A DNA stretch of 58,560 bases from Anaerolineae bacterium (GTDB lineage: Bacteria > Chloroflexota > Anaerolineae > Promineifilales > Promineifilaceae): the NCBI GenBank assembly GCA_019637635.1, contig JAHBVI010000036.1:1-58560 (forward strand). Direction: 5' to 3'. The first letter of the stretch is position 1, and every line of letters begins with the position of its first letter. Positions 46,163-54,064 of the stretch are shown piece after piece. The notes under the pieces were generated by a model. That model was not told where the DNA came from. It made no database searches and saw only the letters and a program-made list of their open reading frames with translations. Position numbers and translations under genes: made by a program.

Positions 46163-46199
46163 TCAGGTGCGGCGCACTTCTTAAGTGCGCCGCACCTGA
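46163..46199. repeat. 17-bp perfect stem inside the T-box leader
   Basis: TCAGGTGCGGCGCACTT (46163-46179) and AAGTGCGCCGCACCTGA (46183-46199) with a three-base loop. It lies immediately upstream of the antiterminator region. It could be an enlarged stem III or an inserted palindrome. Confidence 0.8.
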
Positions 46200-46255
46200 C
46201 AATTACCAACACTCTTAACGCTATAACGGGCTAACCCGTCCCAGGCTATTGGTGT

Positions 46256-46302
46256 GTAGTGGGCGATTTATCGCCATCTCACGGCGATAAATCGCCTACT
46301 AC
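46256..46302. repeat. Palindromic repeat GGCGATTTATCGCC family, copy 3, inside the T-box leader
   Basis: GTAGTGGGCGATTTATCGCC and GGCGATAAATCGCCTACTAC, with a seven-base loop. The flank CGAACGTTC matches the GTTCGTAG flank of copy 1 on the other strand. The element lies between stem I and the antiterminator of the valS T-box. Confidence 0.85.
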
Positions 46303-46443
46303 GAACGTTCACCGGGGCAATTCATGGGCGACTTGGGCGGCGCCGGTTTCCTGCCGGTACTTTCAGCCACGATACCGGCTCTCTAAAGGGGGCGCTGCTT
46401 ACTACTCCCACTCGTTATCTTTGTTTGTTTAGCTGCGCGCGGA

Positions 46444-46472
46444 AGTATAACAAGGGGGGATACGGCCGTCAA
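46444..46472 (-). promoter_or_regulatory. Promoter of the T-box/valS transcript
   Basis: Minus strand: -35 TTGACG (46467-46472), 17-base spacer, -10 TATACT (46444-46449). Transcription would start near 46437, a few bases before stem I. The spacer holds ACGGCCGT partly overlapping the -35. Confidence 0.78.
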
Positions 46473-46486
46473 AGCTATCACGGCCG

Positions 46487-47455
46487 TCAAAGTTGGTCAT
46501 TCGTGGGCGGGCTGCCCAGTTCCATTTTTTTAAGGCGGTACAGGGTTTCTTGTGTGAGCTGACGGTGTTTGCTGGTGATGTCGGCCTGGACGCCAAAGAG
46601 GAAGATGAGCAGCCCCACCAGGATCAGGCCGGTGCCAAAGGTGATGGACTGGGTGAAACGGCCGATCCCCCGCTCCCCGATCACCCAAAAGTAGAAAAAG
46701 CGCAGCCAGAGCAAACTGCCCGCCGCCAAAAAGGGCAGCGAGGCATAGGTAAAGGTGCGCAGTGGTTCATAAAAGGCATAGAGGCGAACGATGGTGCTGG
46801 CCTGGGCTTTGATGAAGTGCCACATGGAGCGTTGCAGGCGCGACGGCCGTGTGGGGCCGTTGGTCTGCACCGGAATGCTGACAATGGTCAGCCCCATTTT
46901 GCCTGCCTGGATGATGGTGTCCAGCGTGTAGCTGAACTGCGTCAGAATGTTCAGCCGTAGGGCGGCGTCGCGCGTGTAGGCGCGGAAACCGCTGGGGGCG
47001 TCGGGCACATCGGTGCCGCTGACCGTGCGCACTGTCCAGCTTCCCAGTTTTTGTAACAGCCGCTTCAGCGGCGAAAAGTGGGTGATCTGGTCCGTCTGCC
47101 GGTTGGCAATGACAATATCGGCTGTGCCCGCCAGAATGGGGGCTACCAGTTCGGCCACATACCGCCCCGGATACTGATTGTCGGCGTCGGTATTGACGAT
47201 GATGTCTGCCCCCAGGCGCAGGCAGGCATCCAGCCCATCTTGAAAGGTGCGCGCCAGCCCCATGTTGCGCCGGTGGCTGATGATGTGCTGCACGCCACAG
47301 GCGCGGGCGACCTGCACGGTGTCGTCGGTGCTGCCATCGTCAATGACCAGGGTTTCGATGCAGGTAATACCGGGCACGGCCGTTGGCAGTTCCGCCACTG
47401 TTTGGGGCAATGTTTCCGCTTCATTGTAACAGGGGATTTGAATGATGAGTTTCAT
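46487..47455 (-). CDS. Family 2 glycosyltransferase with C-terminal membrane pair
   Basis: 322 residues from the ATG at 47455. The GT-A fold begins MKLIIQIPCYNEAETLPQTV. VIDDGSTDDTVQVARA, NTDADNQYPG (the metal-binding DXD region) and APSGFRAYTRDAAL follow. The C-terminal quarter has two spans (ASLPFLAAGSLLWLRFFYFW and FGTGLILVGLLIFLFGVQA). This is the layout of polyprenyl-phosphate sugar transferases that build lipid-linked sugars for envelope glycans. It starts 32 bases after the Atl-type gene on the same strand. Confidence 0.9.
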   Translation of the reverse strand: MKLIIQIPCYNEAETLPQTVAELPTAVPGITCIETLVIDDGSTDDTVQVARACGVQHIISHRRNMGLARTFQDGLDACLRLGADIIVNTDADNQYPGRYVAELVAPILAGTADIVIANRQTDQITHFSPLKRLLQKLGSWTVRTVSGTDVPDAPSGFRAYTRDAALRLNILTQFSYTLDTIIQAGKMGLTIVSIPVQTNGPTRPSRLQRSMWHFIKAQASTIVRLYAFYEPLRTFTYASLPFLAAGSLLWLRFFYFWVIGERGIGRFTQSITFGTGLILVGLLIFLFGVQADITSKHRQLTQETLYRLKKMELGSPPTNDQL

Positions 47456-47487
47456 GGTTATAGCGGTCAGGGGCAGTGGCCGCGCCA

Positions 47488-47868
47488 CTACCCTTTGCCA
47501 CTGAGAATATCATCCAGTTCCACCAGGTGCAGCCCGGCCCACAGGTAGATGTTCAGGTCAATACGGCCGTGTGCATCCACCATCACTCCTTCGGCCCGCA
47601 ATAAGTTGGCCTGTTCCTGGGCGGCATGTGCGCGGTGGTGGATGCTGATGCGCCCCTGGTTGTTTACCACCCGTTGCCAGGGCACGGTAGCCGAGGTATA
47701 CGGCTCGCCGCTGTCCGGCGCATTCAGGGCGCTCAGGGCGTAGCCTACCGCGCGGGCGGCATTGGGATGGCCCAACATGAGGGCGATACGGCCGTAGCTC
47801 GTCACCTTTCCCGGCGGAATTTGCTGCGCCACTTTGTACACCTGCACATAAAAGCTGGGTTTGTTCAT
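47488..47868 (-). CDS. atl: Alkyltransferase-like (Atl) DNA damage recognition protein
   Basis: 126 residues, only the DNA-binding domain of O6-methylguanine-DNA methyltransferase. The motif that would be PCHRV with the reactive Cys reads PWQRVVNNQGRIS (Trp64). So it cannot accept alkyl groups and instead should bind O6-alkylguanine and flag it for nucleotide excision repair. IPPGKVTSYGRIALMLG and NAARAVGYALSALN are the helix-turn-helix and guanine-flipping region. The ATG at 47868 gives the standard Atl start. Confidence 0.93.
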   Translation of the reverse strand: MNKPSFYVQVYKVAQQIPPGKVTSYGRIALMLGHPNAARAVGYALSALNAPDSGEPYTSATVPWQRVVNNQGRISIHHRAHAAQEQANLLRAEGVMVDAHGRIDLNIYLWAGLHLVELDDILSGKG

Positions 47869-48032
47869 GCCCGTTATCTTATCCACACTTCCCCGGTTAG
47901 ACCACCTGCCCCAGCGCAACTTTTCACGGCTTGTTTACCTCCCCGCGTCCAACTTGGTGATATAACCGGCGCATCGTATTGCCGAAGTTGTGTGTTATTC
48001 GGGGTTTAAGCCAAGCGTGGAGGCAAGAAGGC

Positions 48033-48416
48033 ATGAACAAGTCTGTCCTGGTTGTGGATGATGAACCATTAACCCGTAATCTCCTTCGATTGATGTTAGA
48101 ACCGGCCGGCTATCAGGTTTGTGGCGCCGGCGATGGTGTTGAAGCATTGACGATGGTGAAAGAAGCCCATCCAGACATTATGATTTTGGATGTGATGATG
48201 CCGGCCATGGATGGGCTGACGGTATGCCGGTTGATTCGTGAAGATGCCGAAGTGGCCGGCATCCCGATTATTATGCTAAGTGGCAAGGTGCATCGAGATG
48301 CCGTTCAAGAGGGTTTACAGGCAGGGGCTAACCGTTACCTGTCCAAACCGATGTCCCGGATTGGCCTGCTGCAAGAATTACAAGATGTGTTAAACGAAAC
48401 GGCCGTAACCTCCTAA
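48033..48416 (+). CDS. Single-domain response regulator (CheY-like), second copy
   Basis: 127 residues. VVDDEPLTRNLLRLML, MILDVMMPAMDG with the acceptor Asp, IIMLSGKVHRDAVQEG and RYLSKPMSR are all intact. It shares LSGK, EGLxAGANxYLxKP and the overall length with the receiver at 30068, so the two are paralogues. GGAGG stands nine bases before the ATG at 48033. No kinase gene is adjacent. Confidence 0.92.
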   Translation: MNKSVLVVDDEPLTRNLLRLMLEPAGYQVCGAGDGVEALTMVKEAHPDIMILDVMMPAMDGLTVCRLIREDAEVAGIPIIMLSGKVHRDAVQEGLQAGANRYLSKPMSRIGLLQELQDVLNETAVTS

Positions 48417-48589
48417 CCAAATCCCAAATCCGCAAACACAATAATACTTTTTTTGCTTGTCATCTTTTTGTTTCTCCAGGTATGATTGTGGTTAAGTCAG
48501 ACCTGAGCATAACCGATTGCCTGGCTGGCGTATCGGGAGCTGCGCCAGCAAAAATGGCCGTCGGCAGAAGGGAGCCAGAAGGACAGCAC

Positions 48590-49069
48590 ATGAATTGGTG
48601 GTACAGCATGAACCGACGCATTTCCTCCAGCGGCCCAGGGGCAAAACTGTTCTCGCACATGGCCCACCATTTGGACGGCCCCAGTTTGCGGTGGAGCAAC
48701 GGCCGTTTTGCTCCTGGCGCATTTCTTACCGGCGTCCCGCTGATTACGCTCACCACCATCGGCGCTAAAAGTGGGCAGCCTCGCGCCATTCCCCTGTTGG
48801 GTACGCCAGATGGCGAAAACATTATTCTGATCGCCTCGAACTGGGGCGGTAAAAAACACCCGTCCTGGTATCACAACATTAGAGCCAATCCGCAAGTGCA
48901 GGTCGCCCGCAAAGGCCAGACCAAAACCTACATCGCCCAGGAAGTGACCGGCGCCGAATACGACCGGTGTTGGCGGCAGGCGGTGGCCATTTATCCGGGG
49001 TATGAACTGTATAAATCACGAACAGACGGCCGTGCCATTCCCGTCATTCTGCTAACCCCTCAGCCCTGA
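48590..49069 (+). CDS. F420-type (deazaflavin) nitroreductase-family protein, DDN-like
   Basis: 159 residues from the ATG at 48590, preceded by GAAGGA. The split beta-barrel signature LTTIGAKSGQPRAIPLLG, then IILIASNWGGKKHPSWYHNI and RANPQVQVARKG is characteristic of deazaflavin-dependent nitroreductases (DDN), which use reduced F420. This implies that the host makes or imports F420. The substrate is unknown. Starts farther upstream are rejected because they add residues unlike the family. It is the last gene before the CRISPR operon and on the same strand. Confidence 0.9.
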   Translation: MNWWYSMNRRISSSGPGAKLFSHMAHHLDGPSLRWSNGRFAPGAFLTGVPLITLTTIGAKSGQPRAIPLLGTPDGENIILIASNWGGKKHPSWYHNIRANPQVQVARKGQTKTYIAQEVTGAEYDRCWRQAVAIYPGYELYKSRTDGRAIPVILLTPQP

Positions 49070-49080
49070 TCGCCACTTCC

Positions 49081-49124
49081 ACAAGAGACCTGACAGGTTT
49101 TGGGAAACCTGCCAGGTCTGAACG
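49081..49124. repeat. Inverted repeat AGACCTGACAGGTTT family, copy 2
   Basis: CAAGAGACCTGACAGGTTTT, then GGGAAACCTGCCAGGTCTGA. The arms AGACCTGACAGGTTT and AAACCTGCCAGGTCT pair with one mismatch over a short loop. It follows the DDN-like stop and could end that transcript before the CRISPR promoter. Confidence 0.75.
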
Positions 49125-49164
49125 CTGACGAGGATGGACAGATGGGATCCAATTTAGCCAGTTA

Positions 49165-49193
49165 TTGGAATCGTTGTTCAAATCCGCTACAAT
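49165..49193 (+). promoter_or_regulatory. Probable promoter of the csm operon
   Basis: -35 TTGGAA (49165-49170), 17-base spacer, -10 TACAAT (49188-49193). Transcription would start near 49200, about 105 bases before the cas10 ATG. The leader includes TGATCACTTCAATTGATGAT, a loose dyad that might bind a regulator. Confidence 0.6.
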
Positions 49194-49305
49194 AATGCAC
49201 GTCATGTGGTGAGACTTCTCCAGTCTATTGATCACTTCAATTGATGATCATTCATCACTTTTTTGTGTAATAGCTACCCTTTTCACCAGATAAAAAGGAA
49301 GCGCC

Positions 49306-51708
49306 ATGCACCCAACAACCGCATCAGCCCTGGCCGGGTTATTTGACCAGACGCTCAAACAGTTCCCCGAACTGAACCAGAAGGATGTTATGCCTGCCTG
49401 GTGGGCGCAGGAGGTGACCACGGCCGTAGACCCCGCCAGCCTCAATTGGGCCGTTGGCCTGGCCGCGCAAGGGCAGCCCGCCCGCGACGTGTTGGCCCAA
49501 AGGCAGCCCCGCGCCACCATTTTCACCCGCCTCTTTCAACCAACAAACCTGGCGGAAGCCCGTTACATCCCCCTACAACCGCTGAGTCTGGATGCGCTCA
49601 AGCCTGTGGTCCGGCCTGCGGACACGGCCGTTGCTTATGCCGACTTGCTTTCCCAACTCCAACAGGCGCTCACACAGTGCCGTGACCTAGACCCGGAAGC
49701 GTATCTGATCACCGCCCAGGATATATTGCGCCGGTATACCTGGTGCCTGCCCAGCCCCACCTTTTTTGGTGAGGAAGCGGCCGTTTCCCTTTACGATTTC
49801 AGCCGCAGCGTGGCCGCCCTGGCCCCCTGCTACCAGGCAGGCGCCGGCCCGGAAACGGCCGTGGCCACCCTCATCAGCGGCGACATTTCTGGCATCCAGG
49901 ACTTCATCTACACCATCACCGCCCGCGGCGCTACACCCGGTTTGCGCGGCCGTTCCTTTTACCTGCAACTGCTCACCGAAGCCGTCACCCGCTACGTGCG
50001 GCGCGAATTGGGGGCAGATGGCGTGGCCTTGCCGCCCACCAGCGTCATTTACAGCGGCGGCGGCCACTTTTACCTGCTGGCCCCCGGCGACCGACGCGCC
50101 GACGTGGAACAGATACGCCGCCAGATCAGCCAGAAGCTGCTGCCCCATCACCGGGATCTGTACATTGGCGTGGGCGCTGTCACCCTCACCGCTGGGGATT
50201 TTGCGCCAAAACGGTTCACGGCCGTGTGGCAATCCGTTAGCCGCGCCGTCAGCCAGACGAAGAATCGCCGCTGGAGCGAACTGGATGACAATACACTGGC
50301 CTCCTTATTTGCGCCGGTGACGAAAGGCGGCGACAAAACCAATGAATGTCGCGTTTGCCATTACGAATGGGGCGCAGGCGAAAAAGACGCCTTCCGCGAA
50401 GATGAGACACGACGTGATGATGACAACGACCTGATTCGTAAGTGCCGCCTGTGCGCCTCATTGGAAGAGTTAGGCAACCGGCTGCGCGACGCCCGCTACG
50501 TGCTGTGGCGGACTGTTCCCCCCCAAACCACAAACCGGCGGTTTAATTGGGATCGGGTATTGCAGACGTTTGGGGCAAAGGTGCGGCTTTACCAGCAACC
50601 GCCAGATGGCGCCGAAGGTGAGTTATGGGCGCTGGATGATGCCGCGCTCGAAGCGCCGCACACGGAGTCGCACACGGAGTCGCTCACGGCCGTGCCCGCC
50701 ATCAACCGCCCCCTCACCCTTCGCTATCTGGTCAACATCAACCCCAAAACGAAGCAGAAAGATGTAGCTGAATTCCTTAAAGAGAATCCGACCACGCCCC
50801 AGGATGAAGTCCCGGAACCCGATCATGTCAAGACATTCACCCTGCTGCAATTCCAGGCCAGAGGCATCAAGCGGCTGGGTGTGCTGCGTATGGACGTGGA
50901 CAATCTGGGCGCTATTTTCCAAAAAGGGTTTGGCGCCGAAAACGGCCTGGTGCAAACGGCCGCGCTCTCCCAGGCCATTTCGCTTTACTTTGAAGGGTGG
51001 ATCAGCCGCCTGATCCAGGAGATAGACAGGGACGGCCGTGACGTTCTCTATGCCATCTACTCCGGCGGCGACGACCTCTTCATTGTTGGCGCCTGGGATT
51101 TGCTGCCAGAACTGGCCCACCGCATCAATAGCGATTTCCAGAAATACGCCGCCGGCAACCCCTATCTGCACGCCAGCGCCGGCATCAGCCTGCATGAAGG
51201 CAAATTCCCCCTCTACCAGGCCGCCCGCGCTGCCGCTACTTCCCTGGACGCGGCCAAAGCGTATGAAAATGAGCCGGGAGACAAGAAAAACGCCTTCAAT
51301 TTCCTCGGCCGTACCCAACCCTGGGCCGCTTTTACCGAAATTCAGAACGAGCAGGCGCAGTTGGTGTCCCTGGTAAACGTCAAGGAGATCGGCCGTAACC
51401 TGCTGCAGCATCTCTTGCGGCTGGACACCATGTATCAGGAGCATGTGGCCGAACAAAGTCAGAATCCTGCTGCCGACCGCAAACCCTATTGGGGGCGCGG
51501 CCAATGGCTGCACGTCTACCAGATGACCCGGTTGGCCGGCCGGGTGCGCAGTGATAGTAAAACCCAATCGGGCATCTTGACTTTACGGGACAAATTACGC
51601 GGCAATCACTTTACCTATATCCAGACCTTAGGTTTAGCAGCGCGGTGGGCTGAACTGGCCACCCGCCATGAAAAGGAGGACATAATCAGTGGCTCTGAAA
51701 ACAATTAA
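49306..51708 (+). CDS. cas10: Cas10/Csm1, type III-A signature subunit with intact GGDD and degenerate HD domain
   Basis: 800 residues, the large subunit of the Csm surveillance complex. The first palm domain includes LISGDISGIQDFIYTI, and the second has the cyclase motif YSGGDDLF (GGDD, residues 587-590), so cyclic oligoadenylate synthesis from ATP should be intact. A zinc ribbon is formed by CRVC (348-351) and CRLC (380-383). The N-terminal HD nuclease domain is unusual: where family members read LLHDIGK, this one has GLFDQTLKQ (about residues 11-19), and no other HD pair is visible. DNA cutting is therefore probably lost. AAGGAAG precedes the ATG. The 3' end overlaps csm2 by 20 bases. Confidence 0.95.
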   Translation: MHPTTASALAGLFDQTLKQFPELNQKDVMPAWWAQEVTTAVDPASLNWAVGLAAQGQPARDVLAQRQPRATIFTRLFQPTNLAEARYIPLQPLSLDALKPVVRPADTAVAYADLLSQLQQALTQCRDLDPEAYLITAQDILRRYTWCLPSPTFFGEEAAVSLYDFSRSVAALAPCYQAGAGPETAVATLISGDISGIQDFIYTITARGATPGLRGRSFYLQLLTEAVTRYVRRELGADGVALPPTSVIYSGGGHFYLLAPGDRRADVEQIRRQISQKLLPHHRDLYIGVGAVTLTAGDFAPKRFTAVWQSVSRAVSQTKNRRWSELDDNTLASLFAPVTKGGDKTNECRVCHYEWGAGEKDAFREDETRRDDDNDLIRKCRLCASLEELGNRLRDARYVLWRTVPPQTTNRRFNWDRVLQTFGAKVRLYQQPPDGAEGELWALDDAALEAPHTESHTESLTAVPAINRPLTLRYLVNINPKTKQKDVAEFLKENPTTPQDEVPEPDHVKTFTLLQFQARGIKRLGVLRMDVDNLGAIFQKGFGAENGLVQTAALSQAISLYFEGWISRLIQEIDRDGRDVLYAIYSGGDDLFIVGAWDLLPELAHRINSDFQKYAAGNPYLHASAGISLHEGKFPLYQAARAAATSLDAAKAYENEPGDKKNAFNFLGRTQPWAAFTEIQNEQAQLVSLVNVKEIGRNLLQHLLRLDTMYQEHVAEQSQNPAADRKPYWGRGQWLHVYQMTRLAGRVRSDSKTQSGILTLRDKLRGNHFTYIQTLGLAARWAELATRHEKEDIISGSENN

Positions 51709-52171
51709 TCCCATTCCCAAAAACATTATGAGCAAGATCATACAGGAAGGCGACGCCCAGGAATTGGTGACACAAGCCGATAAATGGGGGACACAGTTCG
51801 GCAAAAAACCGCCTAACAAATCCGAATCTGCGGTTTCTGCCAATCAGATTCGGGCTATTTTCGGCACGGTACGGCGCATTGAGATGAACTGGCCGACTAA
51901 CACAGACGGAGAAGGTCAGAGCCAGGCAAAACGTGACTTTAGATTGCTGCAGCCGAAAATAATCTACCGGGCCGCCAGGGAGAAAGCCAAAGAGTTTCAG
52001 CAGTTTTCGGCGATAATGGTGGATGCGATTGATCTGGTATTGGCAGATGACAGCCAGGCGCGACAACGGTTTGGGCATTTTGTAGATTTTTTTGAAGCCA
52101 TCATGGCTTACCATAAGGCAGCCAGCGAAGGTGTTTCTACTGTAAAGGAGGGACAAGGTGAGCGACGATAA
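51689..52171 (+). CDS. csm2: Csm2, small subunit of the type III-A complex
   Basis: 160 residues, mostly helical. QADKWGTQFGKKPPNKSES, then SANQIRAIFGTVRRIEMNW and the closing FVDFFEAIMAYHKA match the Csm2 pattern, which lines the target RNA between Csm3 subunits. A central KIIYRAAREKAKEFQQF helix is typical. It starts with GTG at 51689, ten bases after AAGGAGG. Overlaps at both ends with cas10 and csm3 indicate translational coupling. Confidence 0.93.
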   Translation: MALKTINPIPKNIMSKIIQEGDAQELVTQADKWGTQFGKKPPNKSESAVSANQIRAIFGTVRRIEMNWPTNTDGEGQSQAKRDFRLLQPKIIYRAAREKAKEFQQFSAIMVDAIDLVLADDSQARQRFGHFVDFFEAIMAYHKAASEGVSTVKEGQGERR

Positions 52172-52970
52172 GAAAATTCAACTCTACGGCCGTGTCTTTA
52201 TTTACGGCTATGTCAAAGCGGTAACGGGTTTACACATTGGCGCCTCTGAAACGGCCGTCAGTATTGGTGGTGTGGAAAACACGGTCATTCGTGATCTAAT
52301 GACCGGACGACCTTACATCCCCGGCTCTTCCCTCAAAGGCAAAATGCGCTCCCTCACTGAAAAACATAAGGGGCTGCTCTTAAACCAATCCATTGGTCGG
52401 GATGTAAGAATTCACATTTGCAAAAATGATCCTGATAATCCAGATGATCCGCCTTATGAAGATTGTCCTGTTTGCCATATCTATGGTGTACCAGCTAATA
52501 ACTTCTCAAAACCAACCCGGCTGATTGTGCGCGATATTCCCCTTTCAGAGCAGAGTGTAAAGGAATTAAAGGACGCCAATACTGACCAGCCCTTCACCGA
52601 GGTAAAGACAGAAGTAGCTGTTGACCGAATTACAGCGGCCGCTAACCCCCGCCCACTTGAACGGGTGCCCGCTGGAGCACAGTTCGGCGAATTTGAACTG
52701 GTCTTTAGCCTCTTTGACGCCAAAGACGCCCAACGTTTTATGCAATTGCTGGAAGGACTACAATATGTTCAGGATGATTACCTGGGTGGTTCTGGTACAC
52801 GCGGCAGTGGCAAAGTGGCCTTTGTCAATTTAAGGGTCGAGCTAAAAAACAAGGATCAATATCACATCACTAAGGAGATAGCGACGGCCAAAGACCTGAA
52901 GGGATTAACGGCCCAGTCGAAAACAATTCAGGCCGAGATAGAGGGGATACTGCCCCAGGCCAGCAAATGA
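52158..52970 (+). CDS. csm3: Csm3, backbone RAMP subunit (catalytic position appears to be Glu)
   Basis: 270 residues. RAMP fold with YIPGSSLKGKMRSL, a Cys-rich part (HICKNDPDNPDDPPYEDC) and the C-terminal DDYLGGSGTRGSGKVAF. Csm3 repeats along the crRNA and cuts target RNA every six bases with an Asp that lies just before the VIRD segment. Here the aligned string is IGGVENTVIRD, which puts Glu40 where other proteins have IGAIDSPVI with the catalytic Asp. The nearby Asp46 is conserved. Activity may be altered. It starts with GTG at 52158 after AAGGAGGGA, inside the end of csm2. Confidence 0.95.
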   Translation: MSDDKKIQLYGRVFIYGYVKAVTGLHIGASETAVSIGGVENTVIRDLMTGRPYIPGSSLKGKMRSLTEKHKGLLLNQSIGRDVRIHICKNDPDNPDDPPYEDCPVCHIYGVPANNFSKPTRLIVRDIPLSEQSVKELKDANTDQPFTEVKTEVAVDRITAAANPRPLERVPAGAQFGEFELVFSLFDAKDAQRFMQLLEGLQYVQDDYLGGSGTRGSGKVAFVNLRVELKNKDQYHITKEIATAKDLKGLTAQSKTIQAEIEGILPQASK

Positions 52971-54064
52971 TGATGAATCTCACCACCTATAAATTTCAGC
53001 CGCGATCCGGTGTTGGTTTTCACTTTGGCGAACAAGGGTTGGAACTGGAAGAAAGCCAGGTTACTTTCCCCAGCGACTCCCTGTTTGCCGCCATGGTGGC
53101 CACGGTTGCCGAACAAGAGGGCAAAGATGCGGCCGATGCCTTCGCCCGCCCGTTTGCTGAGAAAAGCCCGACCTTTCGCCTGACCTCTGTTTTTCCGATT
53201 GCTGGTGATCTGCCTCTGCTGCCGCTACCCCGCCTGTCTGTGCATACAAAAGCAACAGATGAGGCAGAGCGAGAGAAACTGCTGCCGCGCAAATTCAACA
53301 AGAAGGTGCGTTTTATCTCGCCCGATATTTGCCAAAAACTGTGTGCGGCAGCCGATATGGATGCCTATCTGACAGAAGAAAAGGGTCGCTTTCTGCAAGG
53401 CGGGGCCATCTGGCTGACGGCCGCAGAACAGGCCAGATTGCCCAAAGAATGGCGGGCTATTTCCGCAGCGGAACTGACCCAAAAGCAGGTGTGGCAACAA
53501 CACAATGTTCCCCGTGTCACCGTTGATCGGGTACACAACAACAGCACCCCTTTTCTGATCGGGCGGGTCGTCTTCAGTCAGGGTTGTGGCCTGTGGGTAG
53601 GGGTGCAGGGCGCCGACACGGCCGTAACCGGGCGAGTTGAATTGTTATTACATCACCTGGGCGACCGGGGCATTGGTGGGGAACGCAGCAGCGGTTATGG
53701 CGGCTACCAGTTGATCAAATTGGATTTCACCTGGCCGCAATGGGAAGCAGGCAATGGCTACTATCTGCTCCTGTCTCGCTATCTTCCTGTTATGGAAGAA
53801 ATCAAACCGGCCTTGCAAGCCCCTGACAAACACCTCATTTCTTATCAACTGGTCACAGTCGGTGGTTGGTTGGCCACGCCTTACCAGCCCCATCTGCGCC
53901 GCAAGCAAATTTCGCTGCTGGCCGAGGGGAGCATTGTGGGCGCGCAGGTGAGCGGCCGTATGGAAGATGTGCGACCCGAATGGGTGGGCTTTCCACACGC
54001 GGTCTGGCGCAATGGCTTCGCCCTGACCATCCCGGTTACAGCTAAAGAGCGGGAGAGCGCATGA
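52967..54064 (+). CDS. csm4: Csm4, RAMP subunit that binds the crRNA 5' handle
   Basis: 365 residues. The front TYKFQPRSGVGFHFGEQGLE, then FPSDSLFAAMVATV and FIGRVVFSQGCGLWVGVQG-like segments, and the Gly-rich loop GDRGIGGERSSGYGGY, identify Csm4. It docks Cas10 and holds the 8-base 5' handle. VPRVTVDRVHNNSTPF is the thumb region usual for the family. The ATG overlaps the csm3 stop as ATGA, and the csm4 stop overlaps the csm5 start in the same way. Confidence 0.94.
   Translation: MMMNLTTYKFQPRSGVGFHFGEQGLELEESQVTFPSDSLFAAMVATVAEQEGKDAADAFARPFAEKSPTFRLTSVFPIAGDLPLLPLPRLSVHTKATDEAEREKLLPRKFNKKVRFISPDICQKLCAAADMDAYLTEEKGRFLQGGAIWLTAAEQARLPKEWRAISAAELTQKQVWQQHNVPRVTVDRVHNNSTPFLIGRVVFSQGCGLWVGVQGADTAVTGRVELLLHHLGDRGIGGERSSGYGGYQLIKLDFTWPQWEAGNGYYLLLSRYLPVMEEIKPALQAPDKHLISYQLVTVGGWLATPYQPHLRRKQISLLAEGSIVGAQVSGRMEDVRPEWVGFPHAVWRNGFALTIPVTAKERESA

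Larger units (their letters stand above)
46085..46425 (-). promoter_or_regulatory. T-box riboswitch controlling valS
   Basis: The conserved T-box sequence AAGGTGGTACCGCG is on the minus strand at about 46131-46145, directly before the terminator. The 5' part has GATAACGAGTGGGAGTAGTA and the AG-rich bulge region AGAGAGCCGGTATCGTGGC, then CTGAAAGTACCGGC, as in stem I. A candidate specifier codon GUC (Val) lies at 46330-46332. Between stem I and the antiterminator are two long perfect or near-perfect hairpins (46163-46199 and 46256-46302) that are not usual T-box parts. Uncharged tRNA-Val would favour read-through into valS. The 46041-46486 gap is otherwise without genes. Confidence 0.9.

Noticed and set aside
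49231..49252. TGATCA...TGATCA dyad as an operator of the csm operon
   Set aside because: The hexamer is itself palindromic and common, and the spacing is irregular. Without a second site the evidence is too weak.
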